Source: Paralichthys olivaceus (taxonomy: Eukaryota; Chordata; Actinopteri; Pleuronectiformes; Paralichthyidae). From it: a stretch of 64,000 bases of DNA. The position numbers and the translations under genes are program-made. The stretch spans positions 1,674,001-1,738,000 of the forward strand of contig NC_091093.1 of assembly GCF_024713975.1 (NCBI RefSeq), written 5' to 3'. Positions 43,955 to 56,700 of this stretch are shown here, piece after piece; the stretch's first letter is position 1; each line of letters starts with the position of its first letter. The notes under the pieces were generated by a model. The model had not been told where the DNA came from. It saw nothing but the letters and a program-made list of their open reading frames with translations, and ran no database searches.

Positions 43955-44650
43955 CTGCTCAAAAAAATTAAGGGAACACTTAAATCAAACACCAGATCTT
44001 GAACAAATAATACAAGTTGAAAATCTCTACAGATGTTCATTCTATAATTTGCCGAGAACATTATGATGTAACAACGGTCAATGGAAACCAAAATCATCAA
44101 CCCATTGAGGGCTAGATTCAGCCAGTTTGGTCAGAAACATGCACACCTGTAGCCTGCTGGAGGTCATTTTGTAGAGCTCTGGCAGTGCTGCTGCTGTTCC
44201 TCCTCACACACAGGAGCAGATACTGGTCCTGCTGCTGGGTTGATGCCCTTCCACAGACCTGTCCAGCTCTCATTGTGTAACTGCTGGTCTCCTGGTATCT
44301 GCTTCCTGCTCCTGAGATTGTACTGGGAGACAGCAAACCTTGCGTCCGCTGATATGGATGTGCCTTCCTGGAGGAGCTGGACCACCTGTGCAACTTGATT
44401 GGGCTGCAGGTCCTGCCTCAAGCTACCAGTAGTGACAAGGACACTAGCAGAACACAAAACTAGAGAAGAATCAGTCAGGAAAAATAAGGAGAGAGCAGCT
44501 GTCTGTGGCCAGCACATGCAAAACCATTCCCTTTTTAGGGGTTAAGTTGATTTTGCTTCTCCATTGCACCTGTTGCCACTTTCATTTGCACCAAGCAGTT
44601 GAAATTGATTCATTATGTGCTTCCTAAATGGACAGTTTGAACTATTAATG
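43955..44650 (-). mobile_element. Truncated Tc1/mariner-type transposon
   Basis: The low-coordinate end reads 'actgctcaaaaaaattaagggaacactt', the terminal repeat of a widespread fish Tc1/mariner-like family. On the minus strand the N-terminal part of a transposase is readable in broken frames ([20 protein letters not shown]; later [15 protein letters not shown]). The catalytic C-terminal half is absent, and the sequence jumps to the terminal region. The far end near 44560-44640 retains the subterminal wording ('caactgcttggtgcaaatga' on the minus strand) but lacks a clean terminal repeat. Confidence 0.75.
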
Positions 44651-45127
44651 TTCTTTATTTGGAATAGGGCAACAGCTTCTCCAATGTTAATTGATGCCAC
44701 TCAACTAAGACAATATCACAACATGACAGTTATTTTAATATAAAACTACAGGCAAAAAGCTCAATTGTAAAGCGCTCTCATGCTACTATAGTTCTATAAT
44801 GACGCAGTCAGAAGGTTTTAATTCCTGGGGGGAACAGTGAAAAGTAGAAATGACCCCAGTTCAATCCCATCCTCCCCCTTTCCTTTGGCAAGATGCAGTA
44901 CCCCAAATTGCACCTGACTGTCTCAGATGTGTGTATGTCAAAACTGAATTGTGAACCGCTCTGACTGGTCATCAAATCTAGAAAATCAACATACCATGAT
45001 TAAAGGATGAGGCTGGTGTAACAATGAGTTTCTTAATGTCAGCATATCTAAAAAAAAAAAATCATCCAACAGTGTGTAAGTAAAGTGTGATGTGTGAATA
45101 AAAGTGAGCGTGTATTTGGATACAGGT

Positions 45128-45133
45128 TTTATT
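45128..45133 (-). terminator. Candidate poly(A) signal of mtch2
   Basis: AATAAA on the minus strand, about 895 bp after the mtch2 stop codon. Another minus-strand AATAAA is at 45305-45310. Either would place 45.1-46.03 kb in the mtch2 3' UTR. Confidence 0.4.
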
Positions 45134-45318
45134 GAGACACTCACGGTTGGCTCTGCTGACAGGAAGAAACAGAACCTCCCCAGTCCTTCAGCTCATTGAA
45201 CATCTGTACCCATGCAGCTCTCCACATTGTACCCTGGTTTTTATAGTCTTCCAAAATCTACATCAAACCACCCTTACAAGAGAAGCAAGGTCAAAAAAGC
45301 TGTTTTTATTTGGGTCTG

Positions 45319-45600
45319 TCAGGATGAGTTGAAACCAGCACTTGAGTGTTCAGTGTCAGAGAGTTTGGTCAATATAGGCTCTTCTCCATGCCTCTGTACA
45401 AGAACACATGCTCCTGGAAAAACCTCGATCTCAGAGTTTTTTACCTCCTTTTTATAAGCATAACAAGCCCATCCAGCAATGAGCTTTAGAATAACTAACA
45501 CAAGAAGACAATACCACATGACAAGAGGTCCCACTTGATCATTGTGTGAATTTTTAGACATTACCACATGCAGACTGAAGTGCTTTTTTTCAACAAACAA
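45319..45600 (-). CDS. Small single-pass membrane protein candidate (unrecognised)
   Basis: A 93-codon frame with a second Met at codon 14 (MSKNSHNDQVGP) would give 80 residues. After a polar N-terminus comes one hydrophobic segment (LVMWYCLLVLVILKLIAGWA), then basic YKK, then a polar tail with acidic residues (KNSEIEVFPGACVLV; HGEEPILTKLSDTE). This layout fits a one-pass protein with a cytosolic C-terminus. It lies between the mtch2 stop and the candidate poly(A) signal, so it may simply be an open frame in the mtch2 3' UTR. 'AAGGAGGTAAAA' inside it could act as a splice donor. I recognise no family, and coding status is unproven. Confidence 0.25.
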   Translation of the reverse strand: MFVEKKHFSLHVVMSKNSHNDQVGPLVMWYCLLVLVILKLIAGWACYAYKKEVKNSEIEVFPGACVLVQRHGEEPILTKLSDTEHSSAGFNSS

Positions 45601-46027
45601 AACCCATCACATGGGAAAGGGGAGTCCTTATTGATAGATCACAATAGATATTAAAAACATGGGGGTTACTAGCACATTGGTCTGTCATAACAGTATGCAG
45701 ACAGGTTGTTTGCCACCATAAGTTATCCTCCCATCAGTTTTTGTACATGTGGGTTTCAAAATAGATCCTGTTCCATCTCACTGTATCATGAGCCTGCTGT
45801 TTCAATCAGTTAATACATTTCTATTAATAAAACAACCTGCTGGAGGTAAACTGGAAACTAATATTTTTTTTCTTTTATCACATGGTGGCAAGTTTTAGGA
45901 AAAAAACCTCAGAGTAAACAAGTGCATACAAAAAATGACGTGCCGACTGTCCAACCCGAGTTCAGGCATTGTTGATTTTTTTCTGTTTCATTATCACAGC
46001 TATGTTCAGCTTAGTTCTCTTGAGGCT

Positions 46028-48107
46028 TCAAAAAAATCTCTTCTGCTCAATCGCGTACATTTTTCCTGCCGGAAGTTTCCGGAAAAATAAACTGTTTCCT
46101 CTGCTCATGTTGCCCTGGAATGAAGAGAGGAAACAAGTGTTTAGAGGTGAATGATGTCCAGAAACCCCAGTCCAGAAACCCTTCCTTTCTTGGGTGAATC
46201 TCACAACTGACTTGAAGAGAGTTTTATGTTCAAAAATGTTGACTCACTTCCAATGGCTATAAGCTTTGGTTACTGTCACACCTTTGGTGCAGTTCAGGTG
46301 GTCATGGCTAAGGTCAGCTTTTAAAAACATTGAAGAGCATTAAGCAAGAGGTGAGGGTCAACATGGACCTTCTTATCTATTCTGATTTTAGGGAATCAGA
46401 TTGTGGTAACTGACAGTAGGACTGAACCTGATGTGTGCATTATCCTTCTCTGATATCACAGAGTTCAAAGTACTCAGGACTACAACTGACGACGCCATAT
46501 CTCTATAAATATTCATACAAATAATGACATCATCTTTCATAGCACACCAAACAGATGAGGTGTGAAAGCTCTATCAAATACAAGATCTGGTATGTACATA
46601 AGGGAAATACTATTCAGTTGGAATTTCCTGGACCACCTGTGGTTATATTGTATTGCATAAAAACAGAAGTGCCAAAAATATCATTACAGAAGCTAAATTA
46701 ACAACTTCTATCTTCTTAGAGTTTGTCTAATTGGATGAGCTTTAATTTACACTTTGGAACAATAAAATTGTAAACTAAAAACCATGTACAATGTGAAAAG
46801 CACTGAAGATGATAACACTCAGTGCTCCATGTGATGGCTACAAGTGACTAAAGGCTTTAAGGCTACATCTGGAACATCTGTCCAGCTGTTTGGTGTATGA
46901 TGCAGTTACCTCTCTGCTTAGATGTCTCCAGCAGTCCACCCAGGTGGGATATATTGATGCATAGGGAGGCAGACCTCCAGCGAGCCTGAAGAACAGTGGA
47001 AATATAAGGCCCAATCTAATTTCACCCCTTCTCCCTGACCCTTAGCCCTCCCCCCCCATTTTGTGGAGTGTAGTGTAGTGTGTCCAGAGTCTTGTGGCGA
47101 TGGAGGGGGAGAGTCAAGCGTTGGATATCATCAGCAAGCTGGGAGAGAGACCAGCAAATGTAGTATTTTCTCCATTAATAAGGATTTAAAAATTACAATA
47201 ATAATTCTAATACCTTGCATTATGGCCATTTTTTTCACAACCTTAAAAAGAATCGTTAGCATGCTAGCAATTTGTTTCATGTTGCACCCCCCCCCCTTTG
47301 ACATACAAGATGCACCTAATTTAACCAGCGTATAGCAGCAATGTTACTAAACTTAACTGCTCCTTTAATAACAAAGAATCTTGGCAGGGTTGCCTACAGA
47401 CCACTGCCTGTGTGCTTTTGATTCATACATGAAATTATGCAGAGCATCCAAAAGCGTTTCAATTTCCATTGGATGAATGTCAAAAACCATTGATTCACCT
47501 GCATTAGCATAGATGTTATAGGTTTGTCAATGACATTTGTATATTTAAGATGTCAACAATGTTATTACAATGACATTCCTGCCAAAACTTTGTCTCGTCT
47601 GTTTACATCGACGACTACTGATGATGTGTCACGTTTTCGTAGAAGACTACTGATGATGTAATGGCTTCTTGAGAGGCTGTCCCAATTCGTGGGGAAGATT
47701 TCAACCACTCCCCTTGTGACTCTGTTTCAAGGGGCAAGATAACCCTCGAAAATAAGGTGTAGGGAGAAGGGGTGAAATGGGATCGGGCCTTACTCTGTTT
47801 GATCTGACACTTGTGAGGATTTACAAAAATACATGAACTCACCCGCAGTTATTGACAGCCATGAGGTTTGACACCAGGACAAAAGGGTATGTGAGCATAC
47901 TGGCAAAGAACTGAAAGAGAGAGCAGAAGAGGAACATGACCAAACAAGCTTCAAACAGATGGACTAAGATCATGCCGGTGTGTCAGACTCACCCCTGTTA
48001 CAGCCTGGGAGCAGTTCTTTATTTCACCTGTGTGACTCATCTGATCAGAGGAACAGATTCAGTGTTAATTCTGCATTCATGCCTGGAATGAGGACTTATA
48101 TATATAT

Positions 48108-48156
<49 letters not shown>

Positions 48157-51100
48157 CTCAGAATGAAATAACCAATTATGTAATATTTGCAAACTATTAA
48201 TTGTTATAGCCCTAAATGTGTGTGTGAATTCCACTTATACTGTAAAGCGCTTTGAGTAGTTAAGACTGGAAAAGTGCTCTAAATATAGAGACCATTTATC
48301 ATTTACAAAACTATTAGGTTAATCAACTTTATTGATCTTATTGATAGTAATGGAAGTTCAACTGGAGAATGTCATTTGTTCATTTGATCTAGCACCACAA
48401 TACTTCACAATATTTAACACCTTTGTCTTGCAAAGTGTTTAAATCCACATTAACATTGCATTTTTCTGAAGACAAATCTGCATGGTATCCTCCAGCACAG
48501 AAGGCTAATTTGTTTTATCTCTTGCATTAGTCAGAAGTGGGTTGATGGTCACTGTGTTGACATTGGGATATACTATTCCAGCTGCAAGCCTAGAATCTGC
48601 AAAATAAACCACAGTTTGAGTACTAACAGACGGGATCTATCAGAATTTCAGAAGCTGGTGACAAGTGTTTCTGTGCATTGACCCTGCACGACAGCCCTGT
48701 TACTCCAAGTAGTGCCTGACAGTTTAATCTCAGGGCAATTAACTCCTTGAACCCTAACCCCTACAGAATACAGACCCCCTGAATGAAGTGTGATATACAA
48801 GAAGCAGCATACCGAGTCATCGATGGCGTATGTATTGATGAGGTGTGCCAGTAGGTTACAAATCCACAGGGACAGCACATCACCGAGGAGGCGAGGAATC
48901 AAACCACTGAGGTAAAAAAACCAAACAACATAATATCTGATCAAAAAATCTTACATACTGAATAAAAGATCACATCAGACAAAGTATAGGTTACAATTTA
49001 ATTAGCCAATGTAATGAGACCTGCCAGGTTCATTTATATTCACCCCATCTATCTTGTGTGTTCACATCCTGCATTAAAATGTGTAATGAATGTGATAATT
49101 TGTGTTCTAATGTCATTTCCCCACTCAATATGCAAATAATAATGCATGGAATGTTTGTTCACAAAGACCAAATTATGTTGTTTTAGCCATTCTGAGTTTA
49201 CAGACGTGTCTGAATTTGTGTGCTCTGTGTGTTGGCGAGAGAAAAATTATGATGCATTGGTCAGTGTTGATATTTTGGCAATGGCAATTAACAACCTATG
49301 GGCACTGAGAAATACTAAAAATACTAACAATACTTTGTATTTCTTGTGAAACTGTAGCAGGTCAGAGGACATCAGTGAGTCGGCAGTGCTTTGACTGTGG
49401 TCCACATGCATTCTCCCCATGTTCACATAGCAAAAAGAATGTGGCCACATCCATCCCAGAGCACCTGCGAATGTGGTTTGAGTGATCGAATCAGGACGCA
49501 CTTGGGTGCACTTAGATGAGTACTTAGGATGGATCATTTGTGATTGGATCACTCAGGACGGATGTTAATACAGGGTAGGGTGGGCGATATGGACAAAAAA
49601 ATTATATATCGATATCTATCGCAATATAATTTAAATAACCAGAAAATACTAAGTTGTTTATTTACAATGTTCTTATGTACAAAGGTTTTTTTTCTTAAGC
49701 ACATAATAGATTTTTAATTGCTCGTACAATCATCCTGCACTTTACTTATCACATTTCATACAAACTACTACAGTGAAAAGGTGCATATACAGGCGCATCT
49801 GAATGAAAACCTAAATTAAAAGAAATAAATGCATGAAATATTTCACTCTGTGTTGAATTTGACTTGGGACAAACTTGATCATTACATGTTTCTAGAGTAG
49901 AATTTAGTTGGAGGAGGCGGAGCGAGATTTGACAGAGCACATTCAACAATAAATAATTTTATTATTAGAAATAAACTTTCATCTTGCCTGAACTGTCTGT
50001 AGCTGAATAGGTTAGGTCTACTCTACTGTGTTTTAATGTAGGTCACAACAGTGGTACTTGGAGAGCCTGATGGCTCTCTCTCGAGATTTAACGGAGCCAC
50101 CTTGTTCATTCAAATCTCTATTTTGAAATTCTCTTTCCTTTCTATTCTCTTCTTACGACAATGATTCATTGACAAAATTCGACTTGAAACAGGGTAATTT
50201 TCAATGTGTTTTATGCCAAAATGTCTGCTGATACCTTCCGGCGAGGTGCATTCAAGGACTGACGGAAATGCTAAAATTTGCTAGCATAGCCCCTTCTGGT
50301 GGACTTTTAGGCTTAAAACACTGTAAATGACCTCCTTTCGAGTTCAATTTGAATGTCTGTTTTATTACTTCTGAAGCTTTGGTCACTCATTTCTTCAATT
50401 GTATTGGATTCTGCTGTAACACGGCATATTGGCATAGTGGTGAGTAGATAATGATTGAATGTTCATTTGTGGGTGAACTATCCCTTTAATGTTACTGGAA
50501 TATAACAACCATGTTGATGGGACATACAGAGCTTTTGTACTGAGCCTCATTGGACTCATCTTTAGGTTCACCATCAAGGAAGAGAAAGTTAAATACGGAT
50601 GTCAAACTTACGCAAAGAAGCCTAGTATGCCTTCTTCTCTGTAGACTGTGATGATGGAGTCAAACACACCACTGGGAACAGTTGGAGAGATGAAAAGATC
50701 TTTTAAGTCTTTAACAATTTTAATTGTTCCTCTCATTGTGACATTTGTCTACGATGTTAAAACATTACCTGTATTTTGTTTCTCTCCCAATAAACTGGAC
50801 CATACACCGCAAAGTAATCACTGTAACACAAGTCAAGGAAAACATACTTGACATAAGAAGTATCTACTCACACAGATATGCTTACATAAAGAAAGAAAAC
50901 ACCTAAATGTCTCGCAACTGAAACCACATCATAGCTTTCATACAACCCAAGACATCTAATGAACACTGTTGAAGTGAATCAGGTAAAAGCATCTGTTTGA
51001 GCTGTTGCACATATTCATGACATACCATGAAAGGGATGTGTGACAATCGTGGCACAGGAACGAGCTATCATTTCTTTAGTTGTCTGTGGAGACAAAATGC

Positions 51101-53684
51101 ATTTGTCATTAACACTTAAAAATAAAATGGGACAATTTATTGTAAAATATATCAGAAAATAACTATAATAATTTACTCATAATAATGAAAGGCTATGTAG
51201 TTTTTGGAAAGCTATTTTACATACAAAGGTAAACACTATAATTGGTGCATTATTTACATCCAGGTTTTCTAGCCTGTGGTTTATATCTTATTCACCGTTG
51301 TGTGAATATGCATATTTCTAGTAGATATGACTATACACCATATAGAAACCAACAAATACAGTTAAGTTAAAATGCATTCAAACACCTGAATGAAGCAAGA
51401 TTTGGCAGAGCCGCCTCAAAGTTCTCTGTTCTCTTTCTATTCTCTTCGGATGATGATTTAAATATCTTTAACTTATTACTTAGTACAACAGGCCTCCATC
51501 TGCTTGGCCAAATATATTGACATGCAGAGCATGAATGGATGGCACATTGAACACCCTTTATCACAGTTCAAGAAATCTTTTGAAATAGGTATATCGCACA
51601 TGTTGATATCGCTATGATTTTCAATATATTGTGCAGCCCTAGATTCAATGAGCATCCACTCTCAGGTCAAATTACTCTGCAGCCGACACAGGTTTTTATT
51701 GACTCCAGTCAATTGGCAGTGATGGAAAGGTGACACCCAGGTGAACATGATTATTTGGCAAGACAACTAGGTGAGAGTGTGCCTTGGCGCATTCGAGACA
51801 TTAAGCACCTGGGAAAGAAGACAATCGCCTTTTTTAGTTTGTTTACCTGTATTTCAAAATATCTGAGTACGCCTGTTAATTTAGGTGTAAAAGAGGTATT
51901 GGTGACCCCTGTTTTTGGGGCCACTCAGATACATTCATAGTTGTCCCTGTTCTGGGGTCACTGTCCAGTAGGAAGGTGAACCTTTAGCCGAGACGGAGGT
52001 CCTGTGCACTGTGGACCAGGTTTTAATAAAGGGTAATTCAATACTTTGCTCTGTTCTGCTTTTCTGCAAAACTGACCAATTTCCCTGACCCTAAAACACC
52101 CACACAGGAGAGCATGGTAGAGGCAGCATCAAACTGTTGGTATCCTCCTGACAGAGGACTCAGGTCAAATAGTTAAATCTTGGTCTTTGGTGCATTTCTT
52201 GCGCTTCTATACAAGGATCTTACCTCATTAACAACATGCTGAAGGGAGCCCTCCACCGCCTTCTGCTGGCCACCCAGCACCTGGGTAGAGACAGACCTTA
52301 TAATTATCTATCTTTTAAGTGTTGCCCATTTTGTCTTTTTCAGAAAGAAAAACTACACATGAAAATTGTCATGACAATCTAATTATGTACAAAGTTAGAG
52401 GTTTACTTGCACAGTTTACAGCTTTAGTTCTCTGAGAATCTCTTTCATATCCAAGCAGGACTGGTATTGTACAATGAAATATACTTAACTGAATTGATAT
52501 TGAATCATAAATCGAATCAAGACCTTGTGAATCGGAATCAAATCGTTTTGGGAAATCAGTGCAGATACACAGCCCCAGTTAAGATATCACAAATGTATAT
52601 GTGAACTGTCAAAAAAAGGTATAATAGGTGTATTATTACGATGCCAAAAGGTGCAGTGAAATATTGTAGGTGCACCTACACTACTGTAGTGTGTATAAAA
52701 AGGTCAGGGGGCTCATGGTGATGAATGTCCAACACATTTCTCAGAGTCAGTGTGGATTGATCTATTCAGCAAGGTGGCCAAAAGACACTTTTAAATATGC
52801 TATGTGGAGAGGTCTTTAGATTCAAATGCAGAATCTTTACAATACAGAAGATCAGATATACAAGCCCCCTAATATAAACAGTATATGGTGTTAGGAGCAC
52901 ACACTGACAAATGTACAGCATCAATATATACCCATTTTTGCTTCTGTTCAAATGTTCAAATGATGTATAAGAAAAAAAAACTCTTACCTGTGGTGTGCCT
53001 TGTTCCTGACATTTCTGTAAGACATAAGCAGTTCACATTTTAAAAACTTGGGAAATAAGCACTTGGTGAGTTACATTTAGATAGATAGACGTGTAAGCTA
53101 TTCACACCAATGATATGCATCCTGCATGTTTAATTACACTGAATTTGCCTACAGTAATAAATCATTAAAGGCCTATCAATGCCATTCTTGAGAACATTGA
53201 CAATCTTATTACAGCTGAAAGCATTAATCGATTAATCAGCAAGTTGATCAAGTAAAATGAGTGTGCAAATGACCATCAACAATTTAAATATTATTTTTCA
53301 ATGTAGACTACATAAAGCAGTTGTTCACCGACAAACTCTATATATTATTCCGATAATAGGGTCAGAAAATGTGGTTTAAACCAATATCGTCCCCGGAAAA
53401 ATGGAAAAGGCTGAAAAGTGTCATTCATCGTCTGGTTTTTCTCCACAATACTATATATGCAATTGGACATTTTCTCCACAAACTCACAGTCTGTATTGAG
53501 TGACATTCAATAATTTAACAGACACGCAATCCTAGAAAAGAACTTCTCTTATTTTAAACATATTCCAGCCAAAGCACAATGTGGTGTCACAACCTGGCTC
53601 GTAAGGCCAGCACAATAAGACAGACACACCAACTAAAGTATATTTATCAAGCCAAACAAGTGGAGTGAGAGCCATCAGTAGTGT

Positions 53685-53748
<64 letters not shown>

Positions 53749-56700
53749 TGAGTGAGTGAGTGAGTGAGTGAGTGAGTGAGTGAACATGATGTGTTGCAAC
53801 TGCATGTAAACAAAAAGGTAATAATCCAACTGAAGACAACTAAGGCTGCAATCAAGGTGCAACCAAGATGTGCACAAACGTTACTTTTAAAATGGAATGG
53901 GAAATGGCACTCTTGGTTTATTGCAGGTTACATCCGAACACGCCAAAGTGTAATTAAGACACTTAGCGCCTCTAGCGCAGAGACCTTTTTTTTTTCCACA
54001 GTTAAAAAAATTTGCAATACACTTGCTCAATGAGCCTTAAGTCAATAATGGGAAAACATTATCTACACCAATCACTATTAATATAAACATTAGCATTAAT
54101 ATAAATGTAGCCCTCAAGAAATATGTGAGCAATACAATAATCTTTACTTCCTATTAAAAAATACATAAATTACAATTTTATGGAGAGAGAAAACTTAAAA
54201 ATATAGTAATCATAGATAGGATATCTTCTTCTTCAAATAGTGAGAGCATAAGTATTAACTTATCAATACTATTTTAAATAATTTATACCTGAGGCCTGTT
54301 AATAGCAGGTGTTAGCGGCCATTCCTACTCACGTGTGGCCTAACAGAAGAGTAAAACTTTCAGTTCATGTGACTGCAGGACGTCAGACTGTCAGCATTCA
54401 GTTGAGTTCATGTTACTCATTCATGTTGGGTTATAGTGCATGAATCCCTCATTATTGAGATGAATGCAAATCGGACAGTTCAGTGGGTCAGAAACCACTG
54501 GCCCTGGTCTAAAGCGATGTGGGGAAACAGTGATATAGTCAAATGAGTCCTCTCCACAAGCTAAGTGCATGTGTGACATACACCTAGACAACAGTACAGA
54601 CCTGAATGACTGACCCAAGAGTCTTAAAAAGTTTAAGAAAATGATTTCAGGACAATACCAGTTGCACTATGCATCACTGAGTCCCTGTGCTAATCTGAGG
54701 AACAAGCTGTGGGAGTAATAACATATGTTTATGGAGAACTCAATGTAGTCAGACCTACCTGCACAACTTGGCTGTGCACAACAGTGCCAATGGTGCCTGC
54801 ACAGAGCCTTGGACCCAGTCCTTTGAAGAGCCCCGCTTTCCCATCAATTTTGATTATGTGTTTTGCTAAAAGATTCAGAAAATAAGATGGAAGGCTGTAA
54901 GAAAAGGTAGTTAGAAAACAATGTGATGACATTTTAGTTCGATGAAAACTGTGAGCCATGATCTGCACTCACTGTAACAGAGATATACAACACACAGTGG
55001 TCAAATACAAGTCATGAGATTTTTTTGGACTGGCACACAAGTTATATTTGTGGTTCAACACACTTTAACTGCAATGCTGAGCGTATCCAACAGATACTAG
55101 AAAAAAAACATTACTTCAGAGTTTGTTTGCCCAGACCACTAATTTTACTTGATCATCCCAGTAAATCCTGTCAGTTACATTTCTTACAACCATATTCCAA
55201 TTGGCTCTGTAATCTTAATTTTTTTTTATATCTTCCTTTCAGCTCCACTGACATTATAGTACAGTATGATAATATACTGACAGGGCTGAAATTGTGTGTG
55301 CGAGTCACTGAAACGATAGTTGAGAAGAGGGAACTGACTTAAAAGCTTTATTTCCACCAACGCTGGACAAAGAACTCCATCAGAGGGGAAATCATGGTTT
55401 ACTTTCAGTTTCTGACCAGCGGTGTGTGTGTGTGTGTGTGTGTGTCTGTGTGTGTCTGTGTGTGTGTGTCAGGAGCAGCTGACACAAACCCCCTCTCTCT
55501 GTCTTCAGTTTTTCAAAGTTGGTTAATTTTTCACTCCCATAACCGTTGCTGACCCTTCAAAATAAAACTCCCACACAGATACACAGCTAATGACAGGAAA
55601 CACAAATGTATTGAACAATCTTCCACAATAAGGCAACTAAATAAAATAGCTTACATAAATTACTTTTGAAAAGCCAAACGTGACATTATAAAAACTAACT
55701 GGATAAAGTTGATGATAATATAAAGTTTTTTAGTTCACAAGCTATATTATTAGCTATCTTATTAGCTATCTATTATTGTTATTGTTGTTAGTTTTCCTTC
55801 TATAGTATCAATATTATATCGTAGAATATCCTGAAGCCATGACATTTCCTCTGACAATAATCGTGGCACCAAAATTTCATATGGTGACATTCCTACATGT
55901 GCATTATCGTTGGATGATCAGAGGCCTGTAGTACAAAGCAGGATCTGTGGTTATCGAAGTAACTACAGGTTTACCACTTATCTGGGTAAATTCTCACGGT
56001 AAATAACATTGTACTGCAAACTTTCTCAAGAGCAGGTTAAGTTCGAGGACACAGATCAAAACCTGTCAACAGCCCAACTACTGGCTAATCAGACTCATTC
56101 TTCTAAAGGGATCCTGAAAGGCACAACAGACTCTTAAAGAGCAGGAAATATTTGATCAGTGAAGTGGTTTTAATGTTCTAGACCTTCCATGAGTCCATTC
56201 TTATTTGAAAACAAACCTCTAATAAACAGAGGGATAGTTTAATCACAAAAAAGTAATACACAATAACTATCACAGCTTCATTTCATCACAGATTATTTGA
56301 CTGAGAGAATTCCAGACAGTGTTAATACTTTGATTATTATTCGTCAATGCAACTTAGAGCAATATGGAGAAATAAAAGCTAAACCCTCTGATGACAGTTG
56401 AATATTTCAGTCAGACTGACCTCATCACACAATAACTATTTCACTTTACTTTTTGTATGCCTCACATGTCTACAATAGCTTGTTCATCATTAGACAAAAG
56501 ACCAAATCTACTCAGCAATAAAACTTAATAAAATGCCTGTGTTTATTTAAAGATTTCTCAGTGTATCATTTCTAGTCATGTAATCATATTTACATGTGTG
56601 AGACTGCAACTGAACTGACCTGCAGGTAAAAGCATTTCTTGTCATTACAAATTAACAATTTATTTATTGTACAGACAATGTAGGTAAAATCAACCACTTG

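Noticed and set aside
47063..47335. 90-codon frame with a hydrophobic stretch
   Set aside because: It lies inside the TAAGGCCC inverted-repeat transposon and has no protein-like context.
53532..53877. Frames rich in His-Thr and Ser-Leu-Thr-His
   Set aside because: These are translations of the (TG)n(TGAG)n microsatellite.
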